This document shows positions 54,844-64,000 of a stretch of 64,000 nt of DNA, piece by piece. Each line of letters begins with the position of its first letter. The first letter of the stretch is position 1. Origin of the DNA: Azolla caroliniana (Eukaryota; Polypodiophyta); NCBI GenBank assembly GCA_043228905.1, contig JBHGNT010000013.1:10602001-10666000 (forward strand), given 5' to 3'. The notes under the pieces were generated by a model. The model worked only from the letters and a program-made list of their open reading frames with translations. It was not told the DNA's origin and did not search any database. Both the position numbers and the translations under genes were made by a program.

Positions 54844-54898
54844 GCGTAGGTCACCGAACTGGGGGAGATCGTGGACTGTGCTGCCTCGCTGCCTACCG

Positions 54899-56110
54899 TC
54901 AGTGGAAGGGTCGGCATGCTTGATCTAGGTATCTTTTTAATCCCTGAAATGTATGCAATAGTCTAGGATGATGTATCCATTCTCCATAGTCGATAGGTAT
55001 TAGCCCTGATGCGGTGTGTGACCTGCTAAGGACCGAGCCAGCGATGCATAAAAGAATCGCACAGTCCTTTGCGGTAGATATAGTAATAAACCCTAACTTG
55101 GTCCCCATTTTCCAATTCTCCTGGCTGATGTGTGGCATTGAAATGTTTCTTCTAGAGTTGTTGTGCCTTATTAAGGTTGTATTGGAGTAACCGTCAAAGG
55201 AGAGGAATATTGGATTGCAGGTATGACCACCATGACATTGCATCCGCGTGATTGGTGTGTATCTTGACGACCTGTGGGTCTGCTGGAAGTCGTGGATCCT
55301 ACCATACAATGCTCGGAATGGACTCACCCTAGTTGATTCTTGAACCGAAATGTTGTAATCATGTACTGCAAATGGAAGGACTTGATCCCATGACTGGTCT
55401 AGTGGATCAACATAAGCGGTTATCACTTGGTTTATAGTTTTGTTCATCCTTTCTGTGAGCCCGTTAGTTTGGGGATGGTATGGTGAGGTAAATAATTGCT
55501 TAATCCCCAAACTTTGTGTGAGTACTTTGAGAACTTCACTTCGAAATTGAGATCCCTGATCTGATAGGAGTTGTTGTGGACACCCGTGGGGGAAAATGAT
55601 GTGTTGCAGTAGCGCCTTCGCTATTGTAGTTGCCGTTGAATCAAATAGAGCAACGGCCTCACACCAACGAGTCAGGTACTCTGTGATCACTAATATGTAT
55701 CTGCTGCCCTGGAGTGAAACTGGAAATGGCCCCATGAGGTCCCAACCGACCATCTCAAAAGGTTCCTTCACAGTGATCGGTGTCAGTGATCCACCTGTGG
55801 ATTGTGAATTCTTCACAGCTTGACATGTGGGACATGATTGGAGGAACGCCGATATGGATTGTCACAACTTCGGCCAATAGTACATGGAGCGTAATCGATG
55901 GAGAAGTTAATGGAAACCAAAATGGCCAAATAGTTGGTGGTTGTGATAGGTGTCAAGGTACGTCGCTTGCAATGTTGCGGGGACATACAATTGTGGTGGA
56001 CATCCCTGACTTACATAATATAAAACATTGTCAATCATGATAAAATTTTGGTTTAATTGTGCACCATGCCTTGCCTGAATTTCTAGGATCATTTCTTTGA
56101 TTGTTGGATC
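54899..56110 (-). pseudogene. Ty3 integrase of the 179-bp-LTR element
   Basis: The frame 55816-54899 reads EMVGWDLMGPFPVSLQGSRY, RWCEAVALFDSTATTIAKAL, LLSDQGSQFRSEVLKVL, YHPQTNGLTERMNKTINQVI, YNISVQESTRVSPFRALYGR: D, D and E of the catalytic triad are present. The N-terminal zinc region lies in the piece 56110-55830 with stops. The C-terminal part is frameshifted. Confidence 0.85.
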
Positions 56111-56122
56111 TTGTTGTTGCAT

Positions 56123-57475
56123 CTATTTTATTTGATGTTCATGTAGCGGAAGATCAGTCGCACTTAATTGGGCAGCTTGATATTTCATCCATGAGAGGGC
56201 ATCTACCACGACATTGGATTGGCCACGTCTATAGATCATTGTGAATTTGTATTCTTGCAAAGCCATAGCCCAACGAAGTAGTCTTCTTGGTGGTTGTGTC
56301 TTCTGAATTATGGATATCAATGGCTGATGATTTGTCTCCACCTGCACCACCGTGTCATGTAGGTATGGATGGAATTTCTTAAACGACCATACTACAACTA
56401 AAAACTCATTTTCAGTTGTCGAATAATTTTGCTCTGACTTTGTTAGTGCACGGCTGATGTAGGCAATCGAGCACCAACTATCATTGTCATCTTGCTGCAA
56501 AAGGACTGCCCCAATTCCAAAGTTGGAAGCATCTGTCTGTAGACGGAAAATCTTACTAAAATCAGGGAATGTTAATGTTGTTGCTAAGGTAATTAATTGT
56601 TTGATTGTCTGAAAACTTTTCTCGCACTCAGTCCACTGGTATGGTTGATCCTTCTTTAATAGGTTCTATAAAGGAGTTGTAATTGTTGCTAGACGAGGAA
56701 CAAACCTTAGTGGAAAACTCACTAATCCTAGAAAACTCTATAGGGACTTGATGTTGGATGGCTTCGGATATTCCGGGATAGCTCGTGTCTTCGCTGGATC
56801 TAGTTGTATTCCTTGTTCTAATATCATGAACCCTAAAAATCGTAGTGTTGTTGCACCCCACTTGCATTTCCTAAATAGCAATTGTAGGTTATATTTTTTA
56901 ATGCGGAGGAGGACTTCACGTAATATCTGAATGTGTTTTGGCTAGCTATATGTGTGAATCAATCAAGTCTTGGAAAATACTGTTTGCCATCCTCTGAAAT
57001 GTATTGCCAACATCTGATAGTCCAAATGGCATGCACTTAAACTAATACAGTCTGTGTTGTGTTCGAAATGTTGTTTTGTGCTTGTCTTCTTTGCATTGGG
57101 GAATCTACGAGTAGCCGGAAGCCAGGTCCAAGGATGTGAAATATCTGGAATGTCCTAACTGGTCTAGTAAGTTGTCAATCCTAGGAAGTGGGTACATGTC
57201 ATGCTTCGTCACCTTATTTAACTGCCTGAAATCGATGCAAAACCGGAATGATCCATCTTCTTTGCAAACTAAATGGGGTTCTTATACCCACTCATTGGTT
57301 GAATGGTTCAATAATATCTTTTTCCAGCATATCTTGGAATACTACAGCAATCGTTTGGTGGTCGCGAGGGGATCGCCGCCGCGTTGCCATCTGAACTGGA
57401 AGAGCATCGGTTGTCAGAATAGATGTTGAACTAGTAGATTTACTTGTGTTGTTTTTTTATTTTTACGGATAATTG
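56123..57475 (-). pseudogene. Ty3 reverse transcriptase and RNase H, decayed
   Basis: RNase H (56500-56123): SIAYISRALTKSEQNYSTTE, FLVVVWSFKKFHPYL, then QSNVVVDALSWM. RT pieces: [10 protein letters not shown] and [14 protein letters not shown] near 57240-57140, MPFGL-like LSDVGNTFQRMANSIFQ near 57000, and LRFLGFMILEQGIQLDPAKT near 56830-56780. The stretch that should carry YLDD is shortened: LIDSHI is followed by a stop and THSDI, so the catalytic pair is missing. Confidence 0.8.
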
Positions 57476-57539
57476 ATTGAAACGATTTGAGTAAGTGTCG
57501 TAGGTCTGTTAGATGTGACTCTAATGGTTCGACATGGAT

Positions 57540-58192
57540 CTATGTATGGATGACCTGTGTACTATCATGCGGTGCACTAAGTAAGGCGATTGTGGTGAAT
57601 GGTTTATTATGAGGTAGGACTAACCTTTGTGTGTCGAAATGCAGTTGAGCGCCATGCTTTACAAACCAATCACATCCTAATGTTAAAGAGAAATTTTGTT
57701 TCGGTAGTACGTAGAATGAATGTACGAATGTGTGTTGTGCTAGTACGAATGTGCAGTGTGCATGCGTTGATGACTGATAAATTTTTTGTTTATCTCCAAA
57801 AACGACATTAATAGGAGGTGCACTAGATGTGGGTAAGTGCAATGAATTTACTAAATCTAAACTAATTGATGCAATTGTACTTCCTAAATCTAATAATGCT
57901 TCATAGGGTTGATTATGAATGCGTACCATCGTGGATCAAACAATGCGACTGGAAGAGGTAGCGTCCTCAAAATGTGGTAGTTGCTCTTCCTTCAATATCC
58001 CGCGTTGCCGTTTCCCGGTACTTCAGCAAGTGAAGTTAAATTTGCTTCTATGCATTATGATAATGCTTTGATACTGCAAATTTTCTACAATGTTTCTTCA
58101 CGTGCCCATACGCGTTGCAATAGAAACATTGTGATCTTCCTTGGCTGTCACGATCCGATAAGTACTGTGAATTGCCCGTCAGTTCCACCAAT
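57540..58192 (-). pseudogene. Ty3 protease and gag zinc knuckle of the 179-bp-LTR element
   Basis: The frame 57929-57540 has EALLDLGSTIASISLDLV, where Leu replaces Ser in the D-S-G-type motif, and FSLTLGCDWFVKHGA. Near 58150-58105 the knuckle CFYCNAYGHVKKHC (C-x2-C-x4-H-x4-C) is intact. Only about 20 codons separate it from the LTR, far less than a capsid region needs. Confidence 0.8.
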
Positions 58193-58370
58193 GTAATGTG
58201 CACCTTAGAACCAAATTCTGTCCCTTTCCATTAACCATTAGCTCTATTTATACATTCATGTTCCTTTGGTTACATTCTTGATTTGACCTCTAGCTAACTC
58301 TAGTGCTTTCTTGATGTGTATTGGTTCGACTTGGGACCGAACCAACATCGTTTGGTCCCGATACATGACA
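58192..58370 (-). repeat. 179-bp LTR, 5' copy
   Basis: Minus strand: the LTR ends GGTGCACATTACA and is followed at once by TTGGTGGAACTGACGGGC, which is either a primer site (TGG start after one base) or simply gag coding sequence. Confidence 0.8.
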
Positions 58371-58632
58371 TTCTTATTTAATTAATTGATTGATTTTAAA
58401 TGCAAAAAGAGTTTAGTTTCTTTTTAAATAAAATTTTAATTACTTTTATGAAATTATAATGCATACTACCTAATGTATTGATTTATGTTTTTGTATAGCT
58501 CATTTACTTAGTTGTTCACTTAATTTTATTATTAAAATTAAAATATCTTATTATTCATTATTTTATTATTGTTTACTTATTTATTGTACTTATTTAACTA
58601 TTTAATTTATATTACAAAAAAGAACTTATCGG
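58371..58632. other. AT-rich spacer
   Basis: Very AT-rich, no feature seen. Confidence 0.5.
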
Positions 58633-59576
58633 TGTCGTGAAGATCCGTCACTACGCGCGGATCATGAGGCGGAACCGCCGGGGTTCTGGACCAGAAGGAT
58701 TTAGAGTCGATACAAGCTTTGGCGAGAAAGTACTTAAGATAGATTGGAAAAGAGAGTTTCTTCCTCTTAATTTTCATAAAAAAAACCGTGTTTTTCTCCT
58801 CCCCCTTCCCTCTTTTATAGATGCTCTCATGCACATGATGCATGTGAGGGTACAAGACATGCATAAATTGCATGTTTGCCATTTGGCGCTTAAGTATTAC
58901 ATGTGGTGCATGTCACTCATTTTAGCACTCATGGATGAGAATTTACATGTAAAAGTACAATGATAGAAATATAATTTTAACTAAATACTATGGCTTAATG
59001 GTAAGCCATTTGACTCCTAACTTGGAGGTGCAAGGTTCGAATCCATACTTGCCCTCCTTGTATATATATATATTTTTATATATTTATTTTATCTAGTCGC
59101 CGGTTCGCCGGATACCGTCGCCGGATACCGGTGCCGCCGCTGGATGTCGACGCCGGATACCGGTCGGATGCCGTCGGATCATCGGCTCCATCGCCGGTCC
59201 GGTTTTGGTTGGCCAAAACCCTTTTCGAGTAGCTAGCCACCTCCACTCTATGTTCAAGTTACCTTGAACTCTCTATGCTCCACACATAGACACAAAGATA
59301 ATATCTTTTGCTCCACCTTATATATGATGAGAGCCGTATTTGTCTTGCCTATGTGGGATATCTCACAATTTTCTCTTTTCTTTTCACAAACTTTATACCC
59401 TCATATCTTGACATTTAGTTGTCCATTTCTCGTGTAATAAAGTGCATTCGAAACCTCCATCATTTTGTACTTAGATATTAAAAATGTTATCTTCACAATT
59501 ATTGTATTACATTATTCATACTCGATTTTGTACGTTTTATGGGATTTTCACACTATTGCCGAAAATCTTCACGACA
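58633..59576 (-). repeat. 3' LTR of Ty3 element 3
   Basis: TGTCGTGAAGATCC to GAAAATCTTCACGACA, 944 bp, a relative of the solo LTR at 21186-22315. It contains a tRNA-like segment with a perfect B box GGTTCGAATCC (59034-59044) and A-box-like TGGCTTAATGG (58991-59001), and a CGCCGGATACCGG-rich block. Confidence 0.9.
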
Positions 59577-59648
59577 TCCACCCCCACCAAACCGCACGTC
59601 CTCCGGTACGTGCCAAGAAGAGAAGAAGTGAGATTTCGGCTACGATGA

Positions 59649-60830
59649 TCAATTAGATTCCTCCATGTCTTCATTTTCATCCGGCCTATTATGTTCATCG
59701 TCGAGGTAATCGAGGTCAGGATCCTTGTCTTGTCTTTTCTTGAAAAGCTTTACTCTTTTTCCCGCAATGGGTACGGCCAACCTTGATCCGTCTAGTTCCG
59801 CAAGGTGGTATGTGGCATTATCGTTGGCACTTGTCACCACATACAGCCCGAACCATCTTCTTGCGAACTTCCTTGTTGTACTATGTTGATTGTCAAGGGT
59901 GTTGTCGTAAACCAAAACCCTATCCCCTTCTTCAATCTTCTTGGGACGAAGTCGATGCGTGTTGTTGAACCGAACTTTGTTCTTTACTCGGGCTGCCTTC
60001 ATCATCTTTTGCGCTTTTTCTAAATCTTCAGGTCTTCTTTCAAGTTGCCTTATCCGCGCCGCTAATAACTCTTCACGGCTCATCTCGTTCTCCCACGGTA
60101 TCGCTACCCATGAGGCGATCGTCCTTTCGATGGGCATAATCGGCTTTTGTCCATACATAAGCTCTGTCGGCATATACCCTGTCACCGAGCTATGTGTCGT
60201 TCTATCGGCCCACAAGGCATAGGGTAATAGTCGTGGCCAATTCCCGACTCGACCGTTGCATGCCCGTACGATGGCTTTAACGATAGGTCCATGCCCTCGC
60301 TCGATCTTCCCATTTGCTTCCGGATTGTAGGCAGTCGTGAGGGAGAGCTTCACGCCTAGTCTTTCGAAGAGCTCCGTCGCTTCGTGCGCGTCCAACTCCC
60401 CTCGGTCAGCCACTATCTTCCCTACACATCCATATCGGCAAACAACATCTTCAAGTAAAAATTTACAAACGGCTGAAGTCATCTTATTTGTCAAGGCTCG
60501 TCCTTCCACTTGATTTGTCAAGTCTTCCCTTGCGAGCGCTAAGTACTTCATTTGTCCCACTCCCATTGGCATCGAGACCAAATCCACCATCCATTTGAAG
60601 TGAATGGTGAGTGGGTATGTCAGCTTTAACTCATCACGATGACGTATATTTGAATATACTTGGCAAGTTTCGCATGTGGACATGAAATGGAGTACATCTT
60701 TGTACATGCTTGGCCACCAGTACTTCTCCTTCAACTTTTCGAACGTCGCCCATGTTCCTCTATCACCTGCCCAAGCACTCTCGTGGAATTCGGTCATCAG
60801 CGTCTCTTGCTCTTCTTTCTTTACCACCAC
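59649..60830 (-). pseudogene. Ty3 element 3 integrase
   Basis: 393 codons. N-terminal zinc region HESAWAGDRGTWATFEKLK...CETCQ, core with MVDLVSMPMGVGQMKYLA, VADRGELDAHEATELFERLG and YNPEANGKIERGHGP (D, D, E), then a basic C-terminal region VKNKVRFNNTHRLRPKKIEE and an acidic tail DKDPDLDYLDDEHNRPDENE. The frame is the continuation of the RT frame: 21 codons and two TGA codons (60831-60833 and 60894-60896) separate them. Confidence 0.9.
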
Positions 60831-60893
60831 TCAACGTGGTATTCCTGTCCTTCTTTTTGGATGTCGCCAAAGGAATCCTCCCTTCAAGAAGTA

Positions 60894-63059
60894 TCAGTAA
60901 GCTTTCTTTCGGATTCGTAGGGCCTCCTCCTTTGTCAACGAAGCATCTGTCGTCAATGTTCTTAGGAATCTACCGATGAGTAACCATTCTCCTTCGTACT
61001 CGTTCTCGTTGAAGGCGTGGAGGGTTTGCGTGTCCTGGTCTTCCGCCGACAATTGAGCCATCTTGAAGAAGTCGAGGGCAACATCTTCATCTTCTGAAAC
61101 CATGTTACTTCCATCTGAAAATCTTGCCCTCGACAGCATGTCAGCCATGGCGTTCTTCTTCCCTGCGATGTGACGGATCTCTGGGTTTAAAGACTTGATG
61201 TAGGCGATCCACCTTAGCATAGCAAGATCTGGGGTCGCACATCCCGAGACCATTCCGAGAATTGGGAGACAATCTGTCTCTATTATCACTTCTGATCCGA
61301 TCAGGTAATCTTTGTCCGTCTTCACCGCCGACACAATACCCCAAAGTTCCCGCTTGACTTGGGCATATCTTTGTTGCCGTTCGCTGAGAACCTTTGCTCC
61401 GAACCGGACGGCATATCGCGCATTATCTTCACCTTCTTGATTGATGACCCACCCGATTCTGGTTGGGCTCGTATCTACGGTCACGTAAATTGGTTTCCCT
61501 TCGGCATAGTCGGCCTTCCATAGTGCCGGAGCTTCAAGAAGCAGTTTCTTTAATCTTCGCATCGCCTCTGTGTGCTCGTCTCGCCATTCGAACTTTATCC
61601 TTTTCTTTAGTAGTCCATATAACGGTTCGGCGACATGAGCGTAGTGAGGAATCCATATATGATAAAACGCGCATGCTCCAAGGAACCTTCGAACCTCCGT
61701 TTGGTTTTCGCATTCTTCTTTCATGTCTTGGATTGCGTTCACTTTGGATGGCGAGGGCTTCCGGCCGTATGCTCCACACAAGTGACCTACCACCAAGATC
61801 TCCGATTGCCCGAATGCGGATTTTTCTCCCGAAAATGTCAAATTCGCATCTTCGAGCCTTTGAAGCACCTTCTCGCAATCTTTCATATGATCCGCAACAA
61901 ACTTTCTACAACCTTCCTTATCTTTCGATTCATCTTTCTCCTCATCCAAACATCCTTTTATCGGAATATCATCCAAGAATGGCATCGTGATGTCCGGAAT
62001 GCAATCCTTCAAGACTTTATTCATGGCATTCACCATATGAGCCACCGAGTTCGTTGCGCCTTGGGGTAAGGTACACATCCGCACAAGCCCGATCGGAGTC
62101 CTCATGGTTGTAATGTCCCGACTGTCGATCGCCAACTGAAATTGGTCATATCCGGAGTAGAGATCGCCAATGGAGTAGATGGACCGGCCCGCAAACGCTT
62201 CGGCAAATTCGTCCATGCTCGGACCGATTCCGGCATTTCGAATTGTCACCTTGTTGACGGGTTGAAGATCTTGGATGAATCGCAATGATCCATTCTTCTT
62301 CGGCACCGTGAACCACCTATTGGAATAAGGAGCATTCGACGGTTCTAGAATTCCCATACTCACCTTCTCCTTTAAGAGCTCGATCAGCTTCGGAAGGTGT
62401 GCTCTCGGAACCGGTATTGGTTTCAAATTCCAAGGCACATGAGGCACCGTGAAGATCACCATCGGCTCTATAACCTTTGGGTCGGCGCATCCGATTTCTC
62501 GTGGGAAGAATGCGAAAGCCTTCCCATGTCTCTCAAGCATATCGCGAAACATTCGCTCCTCTTCAGGGAGAAGGAAATCCTCCTTTCCAACTCGTAGCTT
62601 CCCCTTCGTCTCTTTGGTGAAGTCATGACCTATCTTCTTCGGATCTCTTAAGCTTGGATCGTTAGCGACTTCCTTCATCTTTTGCCAGCTATCTTCCGGT
62701 AGCGGAACCGCAACTGGCTTGATCTTCTTATCCACCGTTTTATATTTCGTGTTGATGTCAGCTTCCTTCATCGAGATGCCACGACAGTATTCATCGATGA
62801 TAGCGTACATGTTGACGGAGTTAACCGAAATCACGCATTGGTTGTGAAGATAGCTCAAGTCCACGACGTCCTCGATTTCGCCGATGGTGTCGTTAAATGA
62901 GGCTTCTTCCATAATATGAGTCACGAACTCCCCTTCTTCTATTATGTTCTCTTCTTTCAGCATCTTCTCGAATTCTTGTATCCGGTGCTTGTGCTTCTTG
63001 GCGGGTAGTACTAGTTTACATGCGCCACTAGGTGTGACACATGTTGCTTCTCCTTGCAA
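60894..63059 (-). pseudogene. Ty3 element 3 reverse transcriptase and RNase H
   Basis: 721 open codons. Before the RT: DFLLPEEERMFRDMLERHGK. RT: WFTVPKKNGSLRFIQDLQPV, SIYSIGDLYSGYDQFQLAID, LPQGATNSVAHMVNAMNKVL, ITMPFLDDIPIKG (catalytic FLDD), then a connection with HLCGAYGRKPSPSKVNAIQD. RNase H: IYVTVDTSPTRIGWVINQEG, RQQRYAQVKRELWGIVSAVK, EVIIETDCLPILGM, AGKKNAMADMLSRA. The domain set is complete and motifs are intact; the two downstream TGA codons are the only visible fatal breaks within pol. The frame upstream of 63059 carries protease/gag-side sequence with stops. Confidence 0.9.
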
Positions 63060-63307
63060 TCCACGCGCTCTTCTTTCTTGTGGGGTCTTGTGATTGCTCG
63101 GACTATTTGTGCCCCATGCTTCAATAGTCTGCTCTAAAAATCCAAGGATTTGCCTCCGAGACTATCTCGATTCCTTTCATGATTGGCTCACACTGTTAGG
63201 AATTGGACCGATCTTTGGTTGTCAAGACTCTTTATTCGTGCGAAGGCTACTCCATTATCGAACACTTTGGTCTCCATCCGAGATGATGTGATATAAGGTT
63301 GCCCTAG

Positions 63308-63772
63308 TGTTACGGGCATGACCATATAATATCCCGTGGTGAGAATTGTCGTAGTATTCTATACACGTGGATAAGTGTGAGGGTTAAACAAAGAGTCTAA
63401 AGAAGGGGAGGATTACTTTTAATCCTCGGGATTGAGACAACCCATGAGGCCAAGTGTGAACATGGCTGGGGGCCTTGAGAATTACTATAAATAAGAGGCC
63501 TAGCTACCCTCATTGGGGCATGCATTGACTACGTCGAGACTCTGTCCGTGAGTGGAACGACTCTTGTAGCAAGCGCGCTATCGTCCAGGTACGACTCGAC
63601 GCCAAGGCGGTGGTATGGGACGCCGATCGAGGCTCGAGTCCGTCTCGATCCCTTCGCTCGGGGGTGGTCGGGTGGATCGGCACCCTTCTTTCTCTCTTTT
63701 CTCTCTATTCTTTCTAGATCTATCATTGATATATCCTTAGTTTATGCTTACTTTAGTACCTAATCTCTAATA
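63308..63772 (+). repeat. Copia-type 5' LTR
   Basis: It begins TGTTACGGGCATGACC and ends TAATCTCTAATA (CA mutated to TA). A promoter-like ACTATAAATAAGAGG lies near 63484. It abuts element 3 and opens a plus-strand element that leaves the window. Confidence 0.7.
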
Positions 63773-63774
63773 TT

Positions 63775-63786
63775 TGGTATCAGAGC
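63775..63786 (+). other. initiator-Met tRNA primer-binding site
   Basis: TGGTATCAGAGC, the standard primer site of plant Copia and many Ty3 elements, two bases after the LTR. The leader continues to 64000 with ATGGCGATTGATCG at 63833 as possible gag start. Confidence 0.9.
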
Positions 63787-64000
63787 ATATGTACTAACGT
63801 TTCTTTTGGTTTTCTTTTTGTCTTCGCGTGGGATGGCGATTGATCGTTGTGCGGTCGCCTTCATGCAGACAAGGATTAGCGAAAGAACTTCGGTAAATTT
63901 TCCTTAATTTTTTATCTAATTTTTCTTCTCCCTTCTATACATGTGTATACTTAATATGTAGTTTTTTTTTCATATATTCAATGATGTTGACGTGGTATTT

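Larger units (their letters stand above)
54377..58370 (-). mobile_element. old Ty3-type element with 179-bp LTRs, gag mostly deleted
   Basis: LTRs at 54377-54555 and 58192-58370, both 179 bp with ends TGTAATGTGCACC and ATACATGACA, differ at about nine bases. Minus-strand order is zinc knuckle, protease, RT, RNase H, integrase, 21-bp repeats, polypurine tract CAAAGGGGGAGG, LTR. Flanking 5-mers GTTAT and TTCTT do not match. The 5' LTR abuts the zinc-knuckle region directly, so the normal leader and most of gag are gone. Confidence 0.85.
58633..63300 (-). mobile_element. Ty3-type element 3, minus strand, 3' LTR and pol, 5' end replaced or lost
   Basis: 3' LTR at 58633-59576, purine-rich GGTGGGGGTGGA tract next to it (59577-59590), integrase, RNase H, RT and a protease/gag-side frame up to about 63300, where a Copia LTR starts on the plus strand. 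Its protein wording (KYWWPSMYKDV, RYGCVGKIVADRGELD, MPFLDD) is unlike the chromovirus copies and it lacks a chromodomain, so it is another Ty3 lineage. Confidence 0.85.

Overview
The window reads as nuclear DNA of a land plant with a large, repeat-choked genome. The evidence is Ty3 chromovirus, Copia and LINE elements of plant type, a decayed pentatricopeptide-repeat (PPR) gene, AT-rich spacers, plant-like splice sites and no sign of operons. The wording of the PPR and retroelement proteins made me think of a fern or another seed-free plant, but that is recollection, not proof. No intact housekeeping gene is visible. The only plausible living host gene is a two-exon small secreted-peptide gene at 3438-3849.

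Layout. 1-5.0 kb: AT-rich spacer with the peptide gene. 5.0-7.9 kb: tandem-repeat blocks around a minus-strand PPR pseudogene. 8.0-10.1 kb: LINE C-terminal remnant and an LTR-like block. 10.8-18.5 kb: a strange region holding a decayed transposase-like gene (motifs W-x-D-G-x-A-S-Q-F-K and G-H-G-K-G-E-H-D-G), convergent minus-strand coding remnants and four different tandem arrays (72, 65, 84/168 and about 150-170 bp), the first filling an intron. 19.1-23.6 kb: a minus-strand LINE split by a solo LTR (TSD ACGTT). 24.4-42.9 kb: one minus-strand Copia element shattered by nested insertions: Ty3 LTR-gag pieces, a solo LTR (TSD TTTAC), another LTR that itself took in a plus-strand LINE, and a Ty3 chromovirus (TSD CCGGT) that itself took in a solo LTR. 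42.9-47.1 kb: candidate solo LTRs, a second copy of the transposase-like gene on the minus strand, and a LINE fragment with a solo LTR (TSD CTTCT). 47.1-52.8 kb: a second chromovirus copy on the minus strand (TSD AAAAC), inserted in that LINE. 53.2-58.4 kb: a Copia remnant and an old Ty3 element with 179-bp LTRs. 58.6-63.3 kb: the 3' part of a different Ty3 lineage on the minus strand. 63.3-64.0 kb: a Copia-type 5' LTR with a TGGTATCAGAGC primer site, running off the window.

Most interesting points. (1) Both chromovirus copies keep a textbook -1 ribosomal frameshift cassette at the gag/pol junction (GTTAAAC, 6-nt spacer, 11-bp stem). (2) Their primer site is not of tRNA-3'-end type but is complementary to the predicted 5' end of the element's own RNA, as in Tf1-like self-priming. 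(3) The transposase-like family with the GHGKG motif occurs twice, once with a 2.1-kb minisatellite intron and once without it. (4) Many unrelated LTRs carry a tRNA-like A-box/B-box module, antisense to the element where orientation can be judged. All calls come from reading the sequence by eye; no search was run.
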